This document shows, one piece after another, positions 12,530 through 24,051 of a stretch of 64,000 bases of DNA. The DNA lies in contig QJNS01000142.1 in the NCBI GenBank assembly GCA_004154925.1, positions 124,001 through 188,000 of the forward strand, given 5' to 3'. The translations under genes were made by a program, and so were the position numbers. The notes beneath the pieces are model-generated. The model did not search any database. It had not been told where the DNA came from and was given only the letters and a program-made list of their open reading frames with translations. Position 1 is the first letter of the stretch, and each line of letters opens with the position of its first letter. Source of the stretch: Monosporascus cannonballus (Eukaryota; Ascomycota; Sordariomycetes; Xylariales).

Positions 12530-13007
12530 CTTCGCGTAAGAGCCGGATTTCCTCAGCTAGTAAGACTGCACTACTAAGCGCCACGTCGTAGCCTTTAGTT
12601 AGCTGGCTAATGGCTTGTGAGATGGGTGAATTTCGCTTTAGTGGTCGTTGTTGATAGAGTTGGCAAGTATGGGCTGCAAGTTATCCTAGGTTCCATGGGG
12701 TCTTTGACGGCTCCGGTCCTGTAGGTGAGCTTGGTGTACGGTCGGCTATAGGGCGGTTGACTCGGGTTTGAAGCTGACATAGGACCCGGCTTGCATCGAG
12801 TGGATATAAGCCAGCTTCAGCAAATTGGTATTAGATATTTGCCTTAGTAAGGGCTTGCGGCCGGGCTTGTAAGTAGAGGGCAAGAAAGTTGTCCTTGTCG
12901 ATATAGTTAACGCCGGCGAGGACCCTCGGTTGTACTAAATTACCGTACACCGACTTTAACGGTGAAAATCAGACTATATCAAGAGGTTATAAGAGGTAAA
13001 AGAAGTA

Positions 13008-13130
13008 TGCTAGCATTTTGTCGTATAATAAGGGTATCTCTGTTAGTTATAAAACTGCTAGCACCTCGGAAAAGTCTTATTCCGATACGCATATAATATA
13101 TAAAAAGCTTTCTAGTTATTGCTTTTCAAA
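13008..13130 (+). repeat. RIP-mutated LTR-like repeat (copy of 52164 repeat)
   Basis: The sequence aligns with 52164-52290. Shared stretches include a TG[T/C]TAG start, GTCGT..AATA.GGGTATCT.TGTTAGT, the AGCACC.CGGAA.A..CTTATTCCG block, and a TATATA..AGCTT.CTAG block. Differences are mainly C-to-T and G-to-A. It begins where the transposase pseudogene is interrupted, so it is probably the edge of an LTR retrotransposon inserted there, with the remainder dissolved into the AT block to the right. Confidence 0.65.
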
Positions 13131-15107
13131 GGTTTATTTTGATTAAATATTTTTATCACTTATTATACTTTATATTACCTTATTTTCTCATCAAATTAAT
13201 TAAAATAATTATAAGCGCGATATTTTAATTGTACAGAACAATTATAATTATATTTATTGTAATTCCTATCAGTTTCTAACCGTATTTTTAATAATATAGC
13301 GGAAATTTCCATATTTTAAAATACAAGTTTTGATTTTTTGAATTAATTTTATAAATATTTCGTTTTATATTTTAGAGTGTTTCTAAAAATGTATTTAATA
13401 TGTTATATTTTTAAATATTCTGGACATTAATTTATTTGAAAATATTTGGTCGATTTAAATATTTGAAGTAAAGCAGCATATTAGAAAATATTGCTAAAAG
13501 AAAAAAGATTGAAAAAATCATGCGATTTTTTATATATCTAAAAATTGGAAAATAAATTATTGAGAAACGAAATTACAAACGTTTTGTGAACTGTTTTACA
13601 ATAAATTGTTACAGGAATAAGAAAAAGGCTTTCAGAATAAAAAAATATATTTACATTTAAATATATATTAATAAAATAATAAAAGATAGAACTCTTATAA
13701 ATATTTCAGTTTTAGTTGAGAATTAAAACGAATTATACCGCCGAGTTTAATAACAACTTAAAGTATTTAGTCTTTTTTTGGAATTAAATATAATAGTTAA
13801 TGTACGTAAAAAATAGTGCAAAGTTCTATATTTTATGAAATAAAAATTAAATAAAACTTCATTGACAATACCGAAACCAGTTTTAGGTTAAATTTAAATT
13901 AAAGTTGTTCGGTTTTAAAAAGGTCATAAAATGCTTATAATATATGTTTTTTAAATACCGTAATAAAGTATTGTATTTATAATTTAAAATAGCGTAAATG
14001 TATTAATTTAATTACATTTTTTAACCGAATTTATTTTAACGTATAAAATAATTAATTATGTATTCTCGCGGTTATGTAACACAAATAAATTAAAATTTAA
14101 AATTAAAATTTATAAAGTTTTTATAATGATAAACTATAAATTAGTTCTAATATTTTATATAATACTATCATTTAAGGTTAATTCTTTGTATTTTAAAAGG
14201 TTTAATAAAGAAAATAATTTATACTTATATGTTGTGTATTGACTAATAATTAATTTTAGAAAGTTAATAAATATATTATATTTTACTATATAATTACGAA
14301 CGTAATTATTTATATAATCTGTTATATCAGTTTTATTAAATAAGAAAATATCTGAAAGCGTTTTCTAGTATTAAACTGGTAAAGGAATTTCAGTTTTAAG
14401 TTTTTTAAGATCTGTAATAAACGATATTCTTACAAAAATTAAAAGAATTATTATTTAATAATTAAATTGACGCTTTTTCTAAATTTTAAGTGAATAATCA
14501 TATATAGAATTATTCACCTTAATGAATACCTGCTGAACAAATATATAATAATAATAAAAATTGATATGTGCTGGATATTTTGTTCGTGAATATTTGAAGA
14601 TAAATAATAAAAGCAAAAACATTTTTATTTTGATAAATAGTGTAAAGTAACAAAGAGTAATAGAAAATCGCTTTTAAAAACTAACGAAAAATTAAAATAT
14701 AACATTGAATTTTAATAATATAATAATGGCAAAACTCCTTTACAATAGTCGTATTTTTATAGAATTTGTTATATAAAATTGAAGTTTGTTATTATAACGT
14801 AAACTGTTTTTTAAATTCAAATAGAAGTAAAAATAATAATATTATTATTAAAAAATATGCCTAGATTTATAACTTAGTTCATTTAAGTATAAACTGTTGT
14901 TTTTTATTCAGATATCTTATTTATAATTTTAGAAATTATAATAATTATTTTAGCATATTTAACAATTAATTTAAAAAAAGATAAAAATGTATTATAATTT
15001 CTGAAATAATTTGCGTTTTTGTATTGAAGTAAAGGATATTTACCAGCGTAAATTTAGGTATTTACAACTTATAACGTTAAAATCGCTTATTAAAAAATTA
15101 AAAAGGC
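13131..15107. other. AT-rich RIP-degraded block
   Basis: No frame or motif is recognisable. By position it may be the decayed interior of the LTR element whose edge is at 13008. Confidence 0.7.
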
Positions 15108-15274
15108 TGTCATAAAAAAGGGCACCCCTAGCTAGGGTCTTCGGGTAATTGTTATTCCTTCCCGGAGCCCTATATCAATGGATCGCCCATAACAAATGGG
15201 ATCAACGCTTTCTAGCTTTAGATAAGTCAATATACCCTCAAGAGCTATACACCTGATCCTTAGTAAATGTGACA
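15108..15274 (+). repeat. 5' LTR of the Copia-type element
   Basis: The LTR is 167 bp with TGTCA/TGACA ends. It is less RIP-mutated than its partner at 34680 (CACCCCTAGCTAGGGTCTTCGGG here against CACCCCTAGCTAAGGTTTTCGGA there). A CCCTATAT element in the middle may be the TATA box. Confidence 0.88.
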
Positions 15275-15422
15275 GTTATAAGCCCGGGTAACGCTACTGC
15301 CCAAGATAACTGAAGTTACTTAATTAAGAAGTGCATAACTTATCCGTTCTTTTTGCGATTTTCGTTTTTCCGTTTCGATTAATTCTTTTTATTCGACCTT
15401 TACTTTGTTAATCCTATTAATT

Positions 15423-16340
15423 ATGTCGATCGATCTAGCTATTACCGCCGTAATCTCCGTCACCGGAAAGAAACTTTTTAACCGAAAAACCTGGCCCGAT
15501 TGGTTTACCTAATTCCGTTATTACGTTTGCTTCCGCGATATATGGCAATACGTTAATCCTAACGCCTAAAATGCATTATACCTGCCGGCAACGGTATTTA
15601 CGGAGGATTTTAGGGAAAACGCATTTGCAGAATCCTCGGAGGTGGCAGTTATTATAACTGCTGTTACTTAAACCGCTGTTAAATAAGGTAGTCGCAGGAA
15701 ATTAGGTGTAAAGAAATAGGCCGTATTATCCTCCCGTTATACCTCGTTCTGGATTGCCTTATCGTAATCAGGACCCCATTTTGGAGGTTGTGGCTGCGCC
15801 GCAGGCGCAGCAGCCGTAGCCACAGCTATAGCTTTTAATCAAGAAGTATCTGTCAGGGGTCCAATGTATTAATTAAACCCCTTTAAGAATTATCTTTACA
15901 AAAACAATAAAACCTCCAAAATAGGGCCTGATGGCAAGTTATAATTTTTTGGCCTTATTTAGTACCGTTTTATACAAATTCGTGAAATTTATTAATAGCA
16001 ACTTTCGTAATATATATTAGTTACGAAGTTCCTAACGTTATAACTTATATAATTTAGCGCACAATTAAAATTTTTATCTTTTGATATATTTTCAATCTTA
16101 TTTAAGACGAGAAATTCATTGTTAAAAAAGAAAAATGGTTTAAAATTACGATTAGCACCCGTTATAAATTTTTACTCCCCCTGGGCCAATATAATAACAA
16201 TATAATTTTACAAGCCGAAAGAATGATATATAGGGCTTAAAGTCGCTTATAACAAACCTTAAAACGTATTTTTTCCTAATTAGCTAATTACGCGTAATAT
16301 ATTCGAAAGTTTAAGATAAATACCATAATTTTTTAAATAC
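15423..16340 (+). pseudogene. Copia-type gag remnant
   Basis: The ATG at 15423 opens a frame with LFNRKTWPDWFT, a stop, FRYY, then RDIWQYVNPNA, the pattern of the Copia gag N-terminus (a Trp-rich 'W..W' block followed by IW.YV.P.). Stops fall where CAA (Gln) became TAA, the classical RIP product. The MITE at 15769 interrupts the frame; weak gag-like sequence (KEKW.., LPLGQY) continues to about 16340. The start was chosen because it is the first ATG, 148 nt after the LTR. Confidence 0.6.
15769..15930. mobile_element. 162-bp MITE with about 22-bp terminal inverted repeats
   Basis: The left end CAGGACCCCATTTTGGAGGTT pairs with the right end AACCTCCAAAATAGGGCCTG with two differences. AT stands outside both ends. 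The interior contains a GC-rich hairpin (CTGCGCC-GCA-GGCGCAG) and no coding capacity. It is inserted in the gag remnant and retains GC-rich stretches, so it probably arrived late. The superfamily is uncertain. Confidence 0.8.
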
Positions 16341-17150
16341 CTAACTTTTTAAAGTAAAACGTTTATCCTTATTTAGTACCTTTACCGGTTTTTTGTTAAT
16401 ATAAACGTAATTAACCTATATGCTAATATTATATATACGGCCGATAACTTTATAGATATTTTACGCTGTCGGTTTATTCGCCTTATATTAGGCGCTATAT
16501 TTGGCACGTAAGGCCATATTTTACGAAAAGAATAAATTAATATGATGTACGATTTGGTTTTCGGAAAATTTAATATTTTTTTCATTATTAAAATAAGCTT
16601 TAAAAAATCATTAATTATTTAAATTTTTTCGTTAATAACCGACTGAATTATTATTTAAGTTATATTATTAATTAAATTAATAGAAAAATAACGAATTTTT
16701 ATATTAGTAATTTTATATTTTATTCTTATCATAATATTTGCGGACACGAAAAGGTTTAATCCAAAAATATTTAACCATATAGCTATCGGATAATATAACC
16801 ATATTATATTTAGTTTTAAATAAATATCGAATAATTAATTCCAAATTATTATATTAAATTCTGTTTTCAAATAGTGATATAATTTGGTTATTATCGATAA
16901 AATATATTTATTATCGGAAAAATAAAACTTCCGGTTTAAATATGAAAATATCCGTAACTTACGTTTTATTTTTTTTTGTATATATTAATTTACGTATATT
17001 ATAATTATAAATAATGCCATAAAAATGATTGCGAAATATGGCGGTTTTCGTTAAATCGGCGGCTTAACTAAATATAATTATAAGGCGGAGGTCCGGCATT
17101 TTAATATTAATTATCCCGAAATCGATATTATTATTTTCCTTATACCTAAA
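16341..17150. other. AT-rich interior of the Copia-type element
   Basis: No assignable motif. A minus-strand 67-codon frame (16382-16585) has no recognisable homology and lies opposite the expected coding strand. Confidence 0.4.
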
Positions 17151-17548
17151 TGTCATGACCCAACACGCTTGGCACAACCAGAAACAGTTAAGGAAAGTGG
17201 AGACGTCCCAGATCACGTGACCGTAAGGATCGCTAGGATCGCCAGCGAGTCCAGCGAGTTTGGATCGCTAGGATCGCCAGCAAGTCCAGCGAGTTTGGAT
17301 CGCTAAGATCGCTAGCGAATCTAGCGAATCTGGACAAAATAGGAATTAATAAATAATATATAAGATATATTCGTTATTACGGTTTAAATAATATTAATTT
17401 ATAATATAATTTTATTACTTAAAGCACCTTTGGTATTATGAGACATCATACATTATTATATTTATTATTTAAATTCTTACGATATTTTTATTAATATAAA
17501 TCCGTACGATTAAAATTTAATAATTAATTAAATTATATAACCGTTATA
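17151..17548 (+). repeat. 5' LTR of Gypsy copy A
   Basis: 398 bp, the same length as the 3' LTR. Its first half is nearly unmutated whereas its second half is heavily RIP-mutated; in the 3' LTR (23649-24046) the pattern is roughly the reverse. Immediately downstream, CGTTATAAAT recalls the GTTATAAGC at the same place in copy B. Confidence 0.92.
17227..17331. repeat. 35-bp minisatellite (3 units) in Gypsy LTR
   Basis: Three head-to-tail 35-bp units begin GGATCGCTAGGATCGCC. The third carries C-to-T and G-to-A changes. The same array occurs in the other LTRs of this family and varies in copy number (three units in 43219-43610, two in 36917-37271). Confidence 0.88.
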
Positions 17549-18309
17549 CGTTATAAATTTTTGTTTAATAATATTATTAAATTTTAAATAATATCGCCGA
17601 TATTATGTTTATTAGCAAGTAGCCCGAATAACTTATTTACCAGGTCCCTAAGGACCTTAATACCGGAATAAAATCCGAAAAAAAAGAGTAATTTCGCTTT
17701 TTTCGAAAGGAAGTTTTTCGACGCCTGGATATTATGAACGAACGCATCTTTTAGTTGGAATAAGATAAAAATGATTTTATTACGTCTTTCCAAATTACCC
17801 ATAAGAAGTTCGAGGAAAAAGGAAAAACTCCCGAAACTAAAAAGCCCTTTCGGCCGAATTAGGTTATTTAGCTAAATTTTATTAAGGAACCGGGAAAAGT
17901 CTTTAAATCTTTTAAGCCAAAATCTTTTAATAAAATTTTAATTAAATTATAATTATTTTTAATTTAATATCGAACGTACTTTAGGTATTTTCTTATTTAA
18001 TTTATTACGTTTATTTTACGAATTAAGTTTATGGTTAAATGATTTACCGGAAACGCGGTTATTTGATTTGAACCGGCCATAAGAAAATACGTTATTTTGT
18101 TAAGCGAGAAACGAAACCCAAAAGTAATACGGGTATATAACGATTACGAACAATTCGAATAAGTATTAATAAAAATATTCGGAATAATAAATAAAAAAAC
18201 AAAGGCCGAAATGTAAATTTAATAATTACGATAAAGGGGATTAATATTTAATTACGGCAGTATGCTTATTTAATTAATATTTAAACTAAATTAAGGGTAA
18301 AAAGTATTA

Positions 18310-18681
18310 ATGGCCAAATTTTTCGACGGCCTGAAAAAAAAAATACAAAAGGAATTTTTTAAATTTAATCGGCTTAATTATTTGTTAAATTATATCGTTA
18401 TAACAATTAAGATCGATAACCGACAATATGCCTGGCGTACGAAAGGTATTAAAGGAAAACATAATAACAAATTTCGGTATATGGTTAATATTAACGTTTT
18501 TCGGCATAATAATACTTTTTACGGCATTAAACCGGGCTTTATGGAGCTGGGAGCCACTTATAAAAAGGATTGGAGCCAGATTAAATGCTATAATTGCGGA
18601 GAAAAAGGGCATAAGGCCTTTAAATGCCTTTCGCCCAAAAAATTACGAAAAAATAACTGGAAGCCTATACTTAAGGGATAA
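18310..18681 (+). pseudogene. gag C-terminus with CCHC zinc knuckle (Gypsy A)
   Basis: This is the longest open stretch of copy A (123 codons). It contains CYNCGEKGHKAFKC at about residues 94-107, a perfect CX2CX4HX4C nucleocapsid knuckle that binds RNA during particle assembly. The upstream gag (from about 17590) shares sequence with the start of copy C at about 49990-50196 but is full of stops. The ATG at 18310 is probably not the original start. Confidence 0.8.
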
Positions 18682-20279
18682 TCCAAAGGAAATTAAAAAA
18701 AAAAAGGTAAACCTATTAACATAATTCGACTTAAGTATATACCAGGCCCCCTATAACAAAAAATATAATAAAGGATATAAAAAGCCAGAAACCTGGTTTA
18801 ACAGGCAATTAAGGAAAAACGGAATATTTTTAAAAAATAATTAAAAAAGTATTAAGGCTGGACGGAAAAAGTTTATCCTGGAACCCTTAATCGATACGGT
18901 AAGATATATGTTATTTATTGCAAACGACAAAACTGCCCTATTTATAAAAAGTGGAAATAATATATTTATAACAGAATTACCCGAATATATTACGAAGGAT
19001 TTAATTTTCCTAATAAAACAGGAAATAATAAAAATAACGAATAATAATATTGATACTTTCGATCCATAACCCTTAAAAATAATTTTCTTTAACTGGCTGC
19101 AGCAGAAAGTTGGCCAGAAAGAAAGTGGTATCCGTAAAAAAACCCTTTTTGTTATTACGAATAATACGACCACTAAATAAAAAAAAAGTTAATCCAGCGT
19201 ACGGTAAAAAAATATTGCCAGAAAATTATTACGGATTTTTATTTTTAATTGGTATTTACTATAAACCTTAATAAGCGATAAGCCTTAAAGGAAAAAATTT
19301 AACGATTTATACGAGATTTTTAATAGGAAAAAAATAAAGCTTAATAAGAAGTTATACGCCATATTAAAAAGTAATTTACTTAATAAGGAAAGGAATTATA
19401 GCAAAATTAGGAATAATTAATACAGTTCGAAGGAATAGTACGCCGGCAAAAACAACAAATATAGCAATTCGATATGTTGTATAAAAAAATATAAGCAAAG
19501 CTTAATAAATTCGAATAGGAATTAAAAAAAAAAGTTACTTATAAAAAAGCCGTAAAATAATAAAACCTAAAGAAATTAAAAAGAATTTTTAAAAAAGGTT
19601 TTAAATATAACGATAAGAACCGTTAATAATTTTATTATTTTGGATATACGAATCGGAATATATTAATATATTATAATAATAAATTGCAGAATTTTAAATG
19701 GAAATTACATTACGCCGGATATGGTTAACGAACTTAAATTATTATAAAAATATAAATTAAAACCTTATATAATAACGAACGTTAAAGGTTAAGATTTCGC
19801 TTACGATAACGGAAAAATCTTATGCGAAATTGATTACCTTAAGATCTTTGTTTAAGGACGATACCAAATAATTAATTTCGATATTATTCCGCTTAGGAAT
19901 TACAACATAATCTTAAGATTACTATAGATACGTTAATACGGAATTTTGATTAACGGAAAAATTGGCCAGGTAAAATTCCTTTTACCTTTTATTAATAAAC
20001 AAAAAAAAAAAATAAAATCTTAATATTCGATCGAAAATGGCGACGAATATAGGCATAAGAACATAATAAATACCTTACCACCCAAAAAGATAAAACATAA
20101 GAAAAAAAATAGGCATCAAAAAAAAATATAACGTATCGTTATTATTATTAAAGCAAAATTAAAATAACTAAATAATAATTTAAAATAACAACTTTAAAAA
20201 TCAAAAAATTTAATTAATATGCTACCATAATATTACAAATATAAACAATTTTTTAAAAAGGAATTTAATATAAAATTAC

Positions 20280-21600
20280 TAAAGTATAACGAATAAAACT
20301 ATAAAATAATCCTTAAGGAAAAATTTTCGACAAAGTTTTACCTTATTTATAACCTTAATAAAAACGAATTACGCGCTTTCAAAAAATACCTAGAAAATCG
20401 GTTATAAAAAAGATAAATCCAACTTTCGAAATTATTAATAAGATATCTAATATTTTTCGTACTAAAAAAAAACGGAAAATTATAATTTATAGTTAATTAC
20501 CGTTAATTAAATAATATTATTATTAAAAATCGAATACCGTTACCCTTAATTACTAAAATAAAAAACCGTTTTTGTAAAATTAAATAATTTATAATATTCG
20601 ATTTCAGAAATAAATATAACCTTATTAAAATTAAAAAAGGATACGAATAAAAAACAGCTTTCAAAATAAAATACGGATTATTTAAATATTTAGTTATATT
20701 AATAAAACTTACGAACGTATTAATAACTTTCTAACGGATAATAAATTATGTACTACGAAAATACCTCAACGTCTTTATTATGTATTACTTCGACGATATT
20801 CTTATTTTTTTAAAAACGGAAAAAACATATACAAAATACGTTTATTAAATTTTTTAAACTTTATAAGACGCCAAATTATTAATTAACGCAAAAAAAAGCC
20901 AGTTCCATAAACAGGAAATAAAATACTTAGAATATATTATTACCTTAAGATATATCAGAATAAATCTAAAAAAAATCGCTATAATAACAAAATAATAAAT
21001 ATTAATAACAATTAAAAAAATATAAGCATTTTTTAAATTCGTTAATTATTATAAGAAGTTTATTTAAAACTTTAACAAAATAATTATACCCTTAATTAAC
21101 CTTACCAAAAAAAAAGAATTTAAATAAACGTTAAAAACAAAAAAGGCGTTCCAAAAAATTAAAAATACGATTACTAATAAGTTAATATTAATTATATACG
21201 ATTTAATACGCCCTATTAAATTAAAAACCGATATTTCGGATTACGTATTAAACGCCATAATCGGATAATAAGATAATTAAGGCAAATTATACCTTATTAT
21301 ATTTTTCTTATATAAATTAAAAGGAATTAAATTTAATTACGGTATTTTAAATAAAAAATTTATAGCTATTATTATGGCATTTCGCGAATTTAAATATTTC
21401 TTAAAAGGAAATTTGCACCAAATTAAAGTTTATACGGATTATTAAAATTTTACCTAATTTATTACGACCAAAAAGCTTACAGAACGATAATTACGATATG
21501 CGGAAAAGTTGGCGAATTTCGACTTTATTATTATCTATAAGAAAAACGTAAAAAACGGCAAAACGAATGCCTTAAGCAAATAACCAAATCTCGAAAAAAA
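20280..21600 (+). pseudogene. reverse transcriptase and RNase H region (Gypsy A)
   Basis: The catalytic RT box reads MYYFDDILIF (YFDD at 20786-20797), so the two active-site aspartates survive. Upstream and downstream frames are interrupted by RIP stops. RNase H begins near 21217 with LKTDISDY, retaining the first catalytic Asp. No functional product is possible. Confidence 0.85.
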
Positions 21601-21779
21601 ATTAATTAAAATTAATTATATAATTTTCGATATTATTATAAAAAAATATTTACGTTTACGATAAATTATAACGGTTCGGGCAATACCTTTAAATATATAT
21701 TAAAAAATCCAATAATATAATAATAATTTCCTAAAAAATTAAAAAATAAATAAAATATAAGTTTTAAAAAAATATTAAA

Positions 21780-23010
21780 TAAATTTAGTACGAAATATAT
21801 ACGAATATTAATTATATAAATACTTAAAGATTTATAAAACCTTAAAAAGATTTTAACGTATATATTTTTTTTTTTAAATAAAAATAATAATTTAAAAAGT
21901 ATAATAACAGTATAACTTTTATAATAAAATTAAGGCGTAACGATATAAACTTTATAAAAAGTTATAATTATTATTAATTTTAAAAAAATTATAAGATTCG
22001 ATTATTATGGATTTTATTATTAAATTTCCTTTATTTAAAGATCTAACGATAAAAATATATTACGATAACATTTTCGTTATCGTTAATCGATTTACGAAAT
22101 TTTCTTATTTTTTATTATATCATAAAAATACTAATACAAAATAAATAATATATATTTTTTTCAGAAATATCTTTAACATATACGGATTATTAATAAAAAT
22201 TATTTTAAATAAAAAATCAATATTTATATTTAAGTTTTAATAAAGCCTTATATTATAAATCAGCTTAAATCATAAGTTATCCAATATATTTAAACCTTAA
22301 ACGGATAAATAAATAAAGCAAATAAATTAAATCTTAAAAGCTTATTTACGATATTATATTAATTATAAATAAAAAAATTAAGTTAAAAAATTATTTATTA
22401 CTTAATTAACTTATAATACCAATTATTACGAAAACATTAAAATAATACCAATTAACGCGAATTTTAATTTTATTCCAAAAATTTATAAGAAAATACGTAA
22501 TAACGGTTTAATTAATATTAAAATAATCTTTACGTTAAAGCAATTACGATAATTACATTAAAAAATAAAAACGGAATTAAAATTCGTATAAAATCAAATA
22601 AATAAATATTATAACAAAAAAAGATTAAAAAAATTAATTTTCGAAAAAGGGGAAATAATTTACCTAATTACCAAAAATATTAAAACATAACGCTTAAATT
22701 AAAAATTCGATTTTAAATATATCGGTTTATATAAAATTAAGAAAAAAATTTCAGAAAATAATTACTAATTAAAATTATTACCTAAAATTAAATTTCATCT
22801 AGTTTTTTATATTTCCTTATTCGAATTAATAACGGATATTATTAAAGTATATATGGCACAAAATAATATGGAAATAAAAAATAAAACGGCATACGAAATG
22901 GAAAAAATTTTCGAAATACGAAAACAAAATGGATTTACCTAGTACCTAATTAAGTAAAAATATTATCCGGATTTTGAAAATACCTGGGAACCCGCCAAAA
23001 ACCTTATTAG
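21780..23010 (+). pseudogene. integrase and chromodomain region (Gypsy A)
   Basis: Zinc-binding remnants occur at about 21790-21970. The core domain starts near 21995 (D.IIMDFI) and runs through IFVIVNRFTKFSYF, where the family has a catalytic Asp region. The C-terminal chromodomain has YEMEKIFEIRKQNG, YLIK.KYYPDFENTWEP and AKNL. In chromoviruses this module reads heterochromatin marks (H3K9 methylation) and steers integration, which fits nesting in silent DNA. Confidence 0.82.
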
Positions 23011-23648
23011 CGCCTAATGCCTATTAAAGAATTTTTACCAGTAACGTCGAAAACGGCAAAATCGAAAGCCCCCTAATTAATAACGGACTAATCCGTAAAC
23101 TTAATATTAGACCAATTAAGAAAAATGGCAAATAATATTAATATAATTTTTGCGGTTTTTGCCTATTTTTTACGTTTTAATTCGTCCAGTTTCTCCAAGT
23201 TGTCGATATTACGAAATACAGCTTTTATCATTTTTTTATATTACATCTTTTTTTATTTCCAGATATAACGAATGTAAGCCTTGGCGAATTTTTCGGCTTC
23301 CATAACGGCCTTTAATTGTTCTTCGAACTTACGATATTAAATGGTAATTTTCTACAATTGTTTCGGGCTTAAATTACGAATGTCATAATTAACTTATTGG
23401 TAACGGATATACGAAAAATAACGGGAAAAATTTTCCTCGGATAATTTATATTTAAATTTCCGCCGTTCGTAATAAGAATAAGGCGTTATTTAATAAGGAT
23501 TAAATAAAACGGCAATAAATAACGAATTATATTACGTAATTTTTACCTTGGATAAAAGTTTAACATATTTTCTAATACGGAAAGTTATTTTGGAATAAAT
23601 ACTTATAAATTAATTTTCGGGACGAAAATCCTAAAAAAAAAAAGATCG

Positions 23649-24046
23649 TATTATAACCTAATATGCTTAACATAACCAAAAACAATTAAGGAAAATGGAA
23701 ACGTCCCAAATTACGTAACCGTAAAAATCGCTAGGATCGCCAATGAGTTTAACGAGTTTGGATCGCTAGGATTGCCAGCAAGTCCAGCAAATTTGGATCG
23801 TTAGGATCGCCAGCGAGTCCAGCGAATCTGGACAAAACAGGAATTAGTAAACAGTATATAAAATATGTTCGTTACCACGGTTTAAATAATATCAGTTTGT
23901 AATATAACTTCGTTACCCAAGGCACCCTTGGTATTACGAGACGTAATACGTTACTATATCCATTGCTTAGATTCCCACGATACTCCTGCCAACATAAACC
24001 CGTACGACTAAGGTTTAATAGTTGGTTAAACCGCATAGCCGTCACA
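23649..24046 (+). repeat. 3' LTR of Gypsy copy A
   Basis: 398 bp, starting TATTATAACC (RIP-mutated TGTCATGACC) and ending GCCGTCACA before the duplicated CTAAA. It contains the same 35-bp units as the 5' LTR and a TATATAA element near 23858. Confidence 0.92.
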
Positions 24047-24051
24047 CTAAA

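Larger units (their letters stand above)
12084..13007 (-). pseudogene. pogo/Fot-type DDE transposase, C-terminal part
   Basis: Reading the minus strand from 13007, the frame gives the end of the catalytic domain (LLQPLDIV.FSPLKSVYGN, with Q and C codons turned to stops), then the helical block NYIDKDNFLALYLQAR..AL, a variable linker, AVLLAEEIRLLRE, the signature GGSLTVAEGLAKID, and a terminal knuckle-like KCSICGSLRHNAR just before the stop at 12084. This is the standard tail of fungal pogo (Tc1/mariner superfamily) transposases. Stops and at least one frameshift (about 12150) kill it. A solo LTR (12357-12529) splits it after the LLRE block. The catalytic centre and N-terminal DNA-binding domains are missing, cut off by the LTR-like repeat at 13008. 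Confidence 0.85.
17151..24046 (+). mobile_element. complete Ty3/Gypsy chromovirus-type retrotransposon (copy A), RIP-inactivated
   Basis: The element is 6896 bp with two 398-bp LTRs (TGTCATGACC...GCCGTCACA) and the target duplication CTAAA at 17146-17150 and 24047-24051. Domains follow in Gypsy order on the plus strand: gag with zinc knuckle (to 18681), protease/RT junction (about 19870-19970), RT with YFDD at 20786-20797, RNase H (LKTDISDYVLNAI, about 21217), zinc-binding integrase (about 21790-21970), integrase core (SIIMDFI..FPLFKD..., about 21995-22140), and a C-terminal chromodomain (about 22865-23010, ending ENTWEPAKNL). Every domain is crossed by TAA/TAG stops. It sits inside the Copia-type element. 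Confidence 0.93.

Noticed and set aside
18841..19173. 110-codon minus-strand frame in Gypsy A
   Set aside because: Antisense to the plus-strand gag-pol region; hydrophobic run from reversed AT-rich codons.
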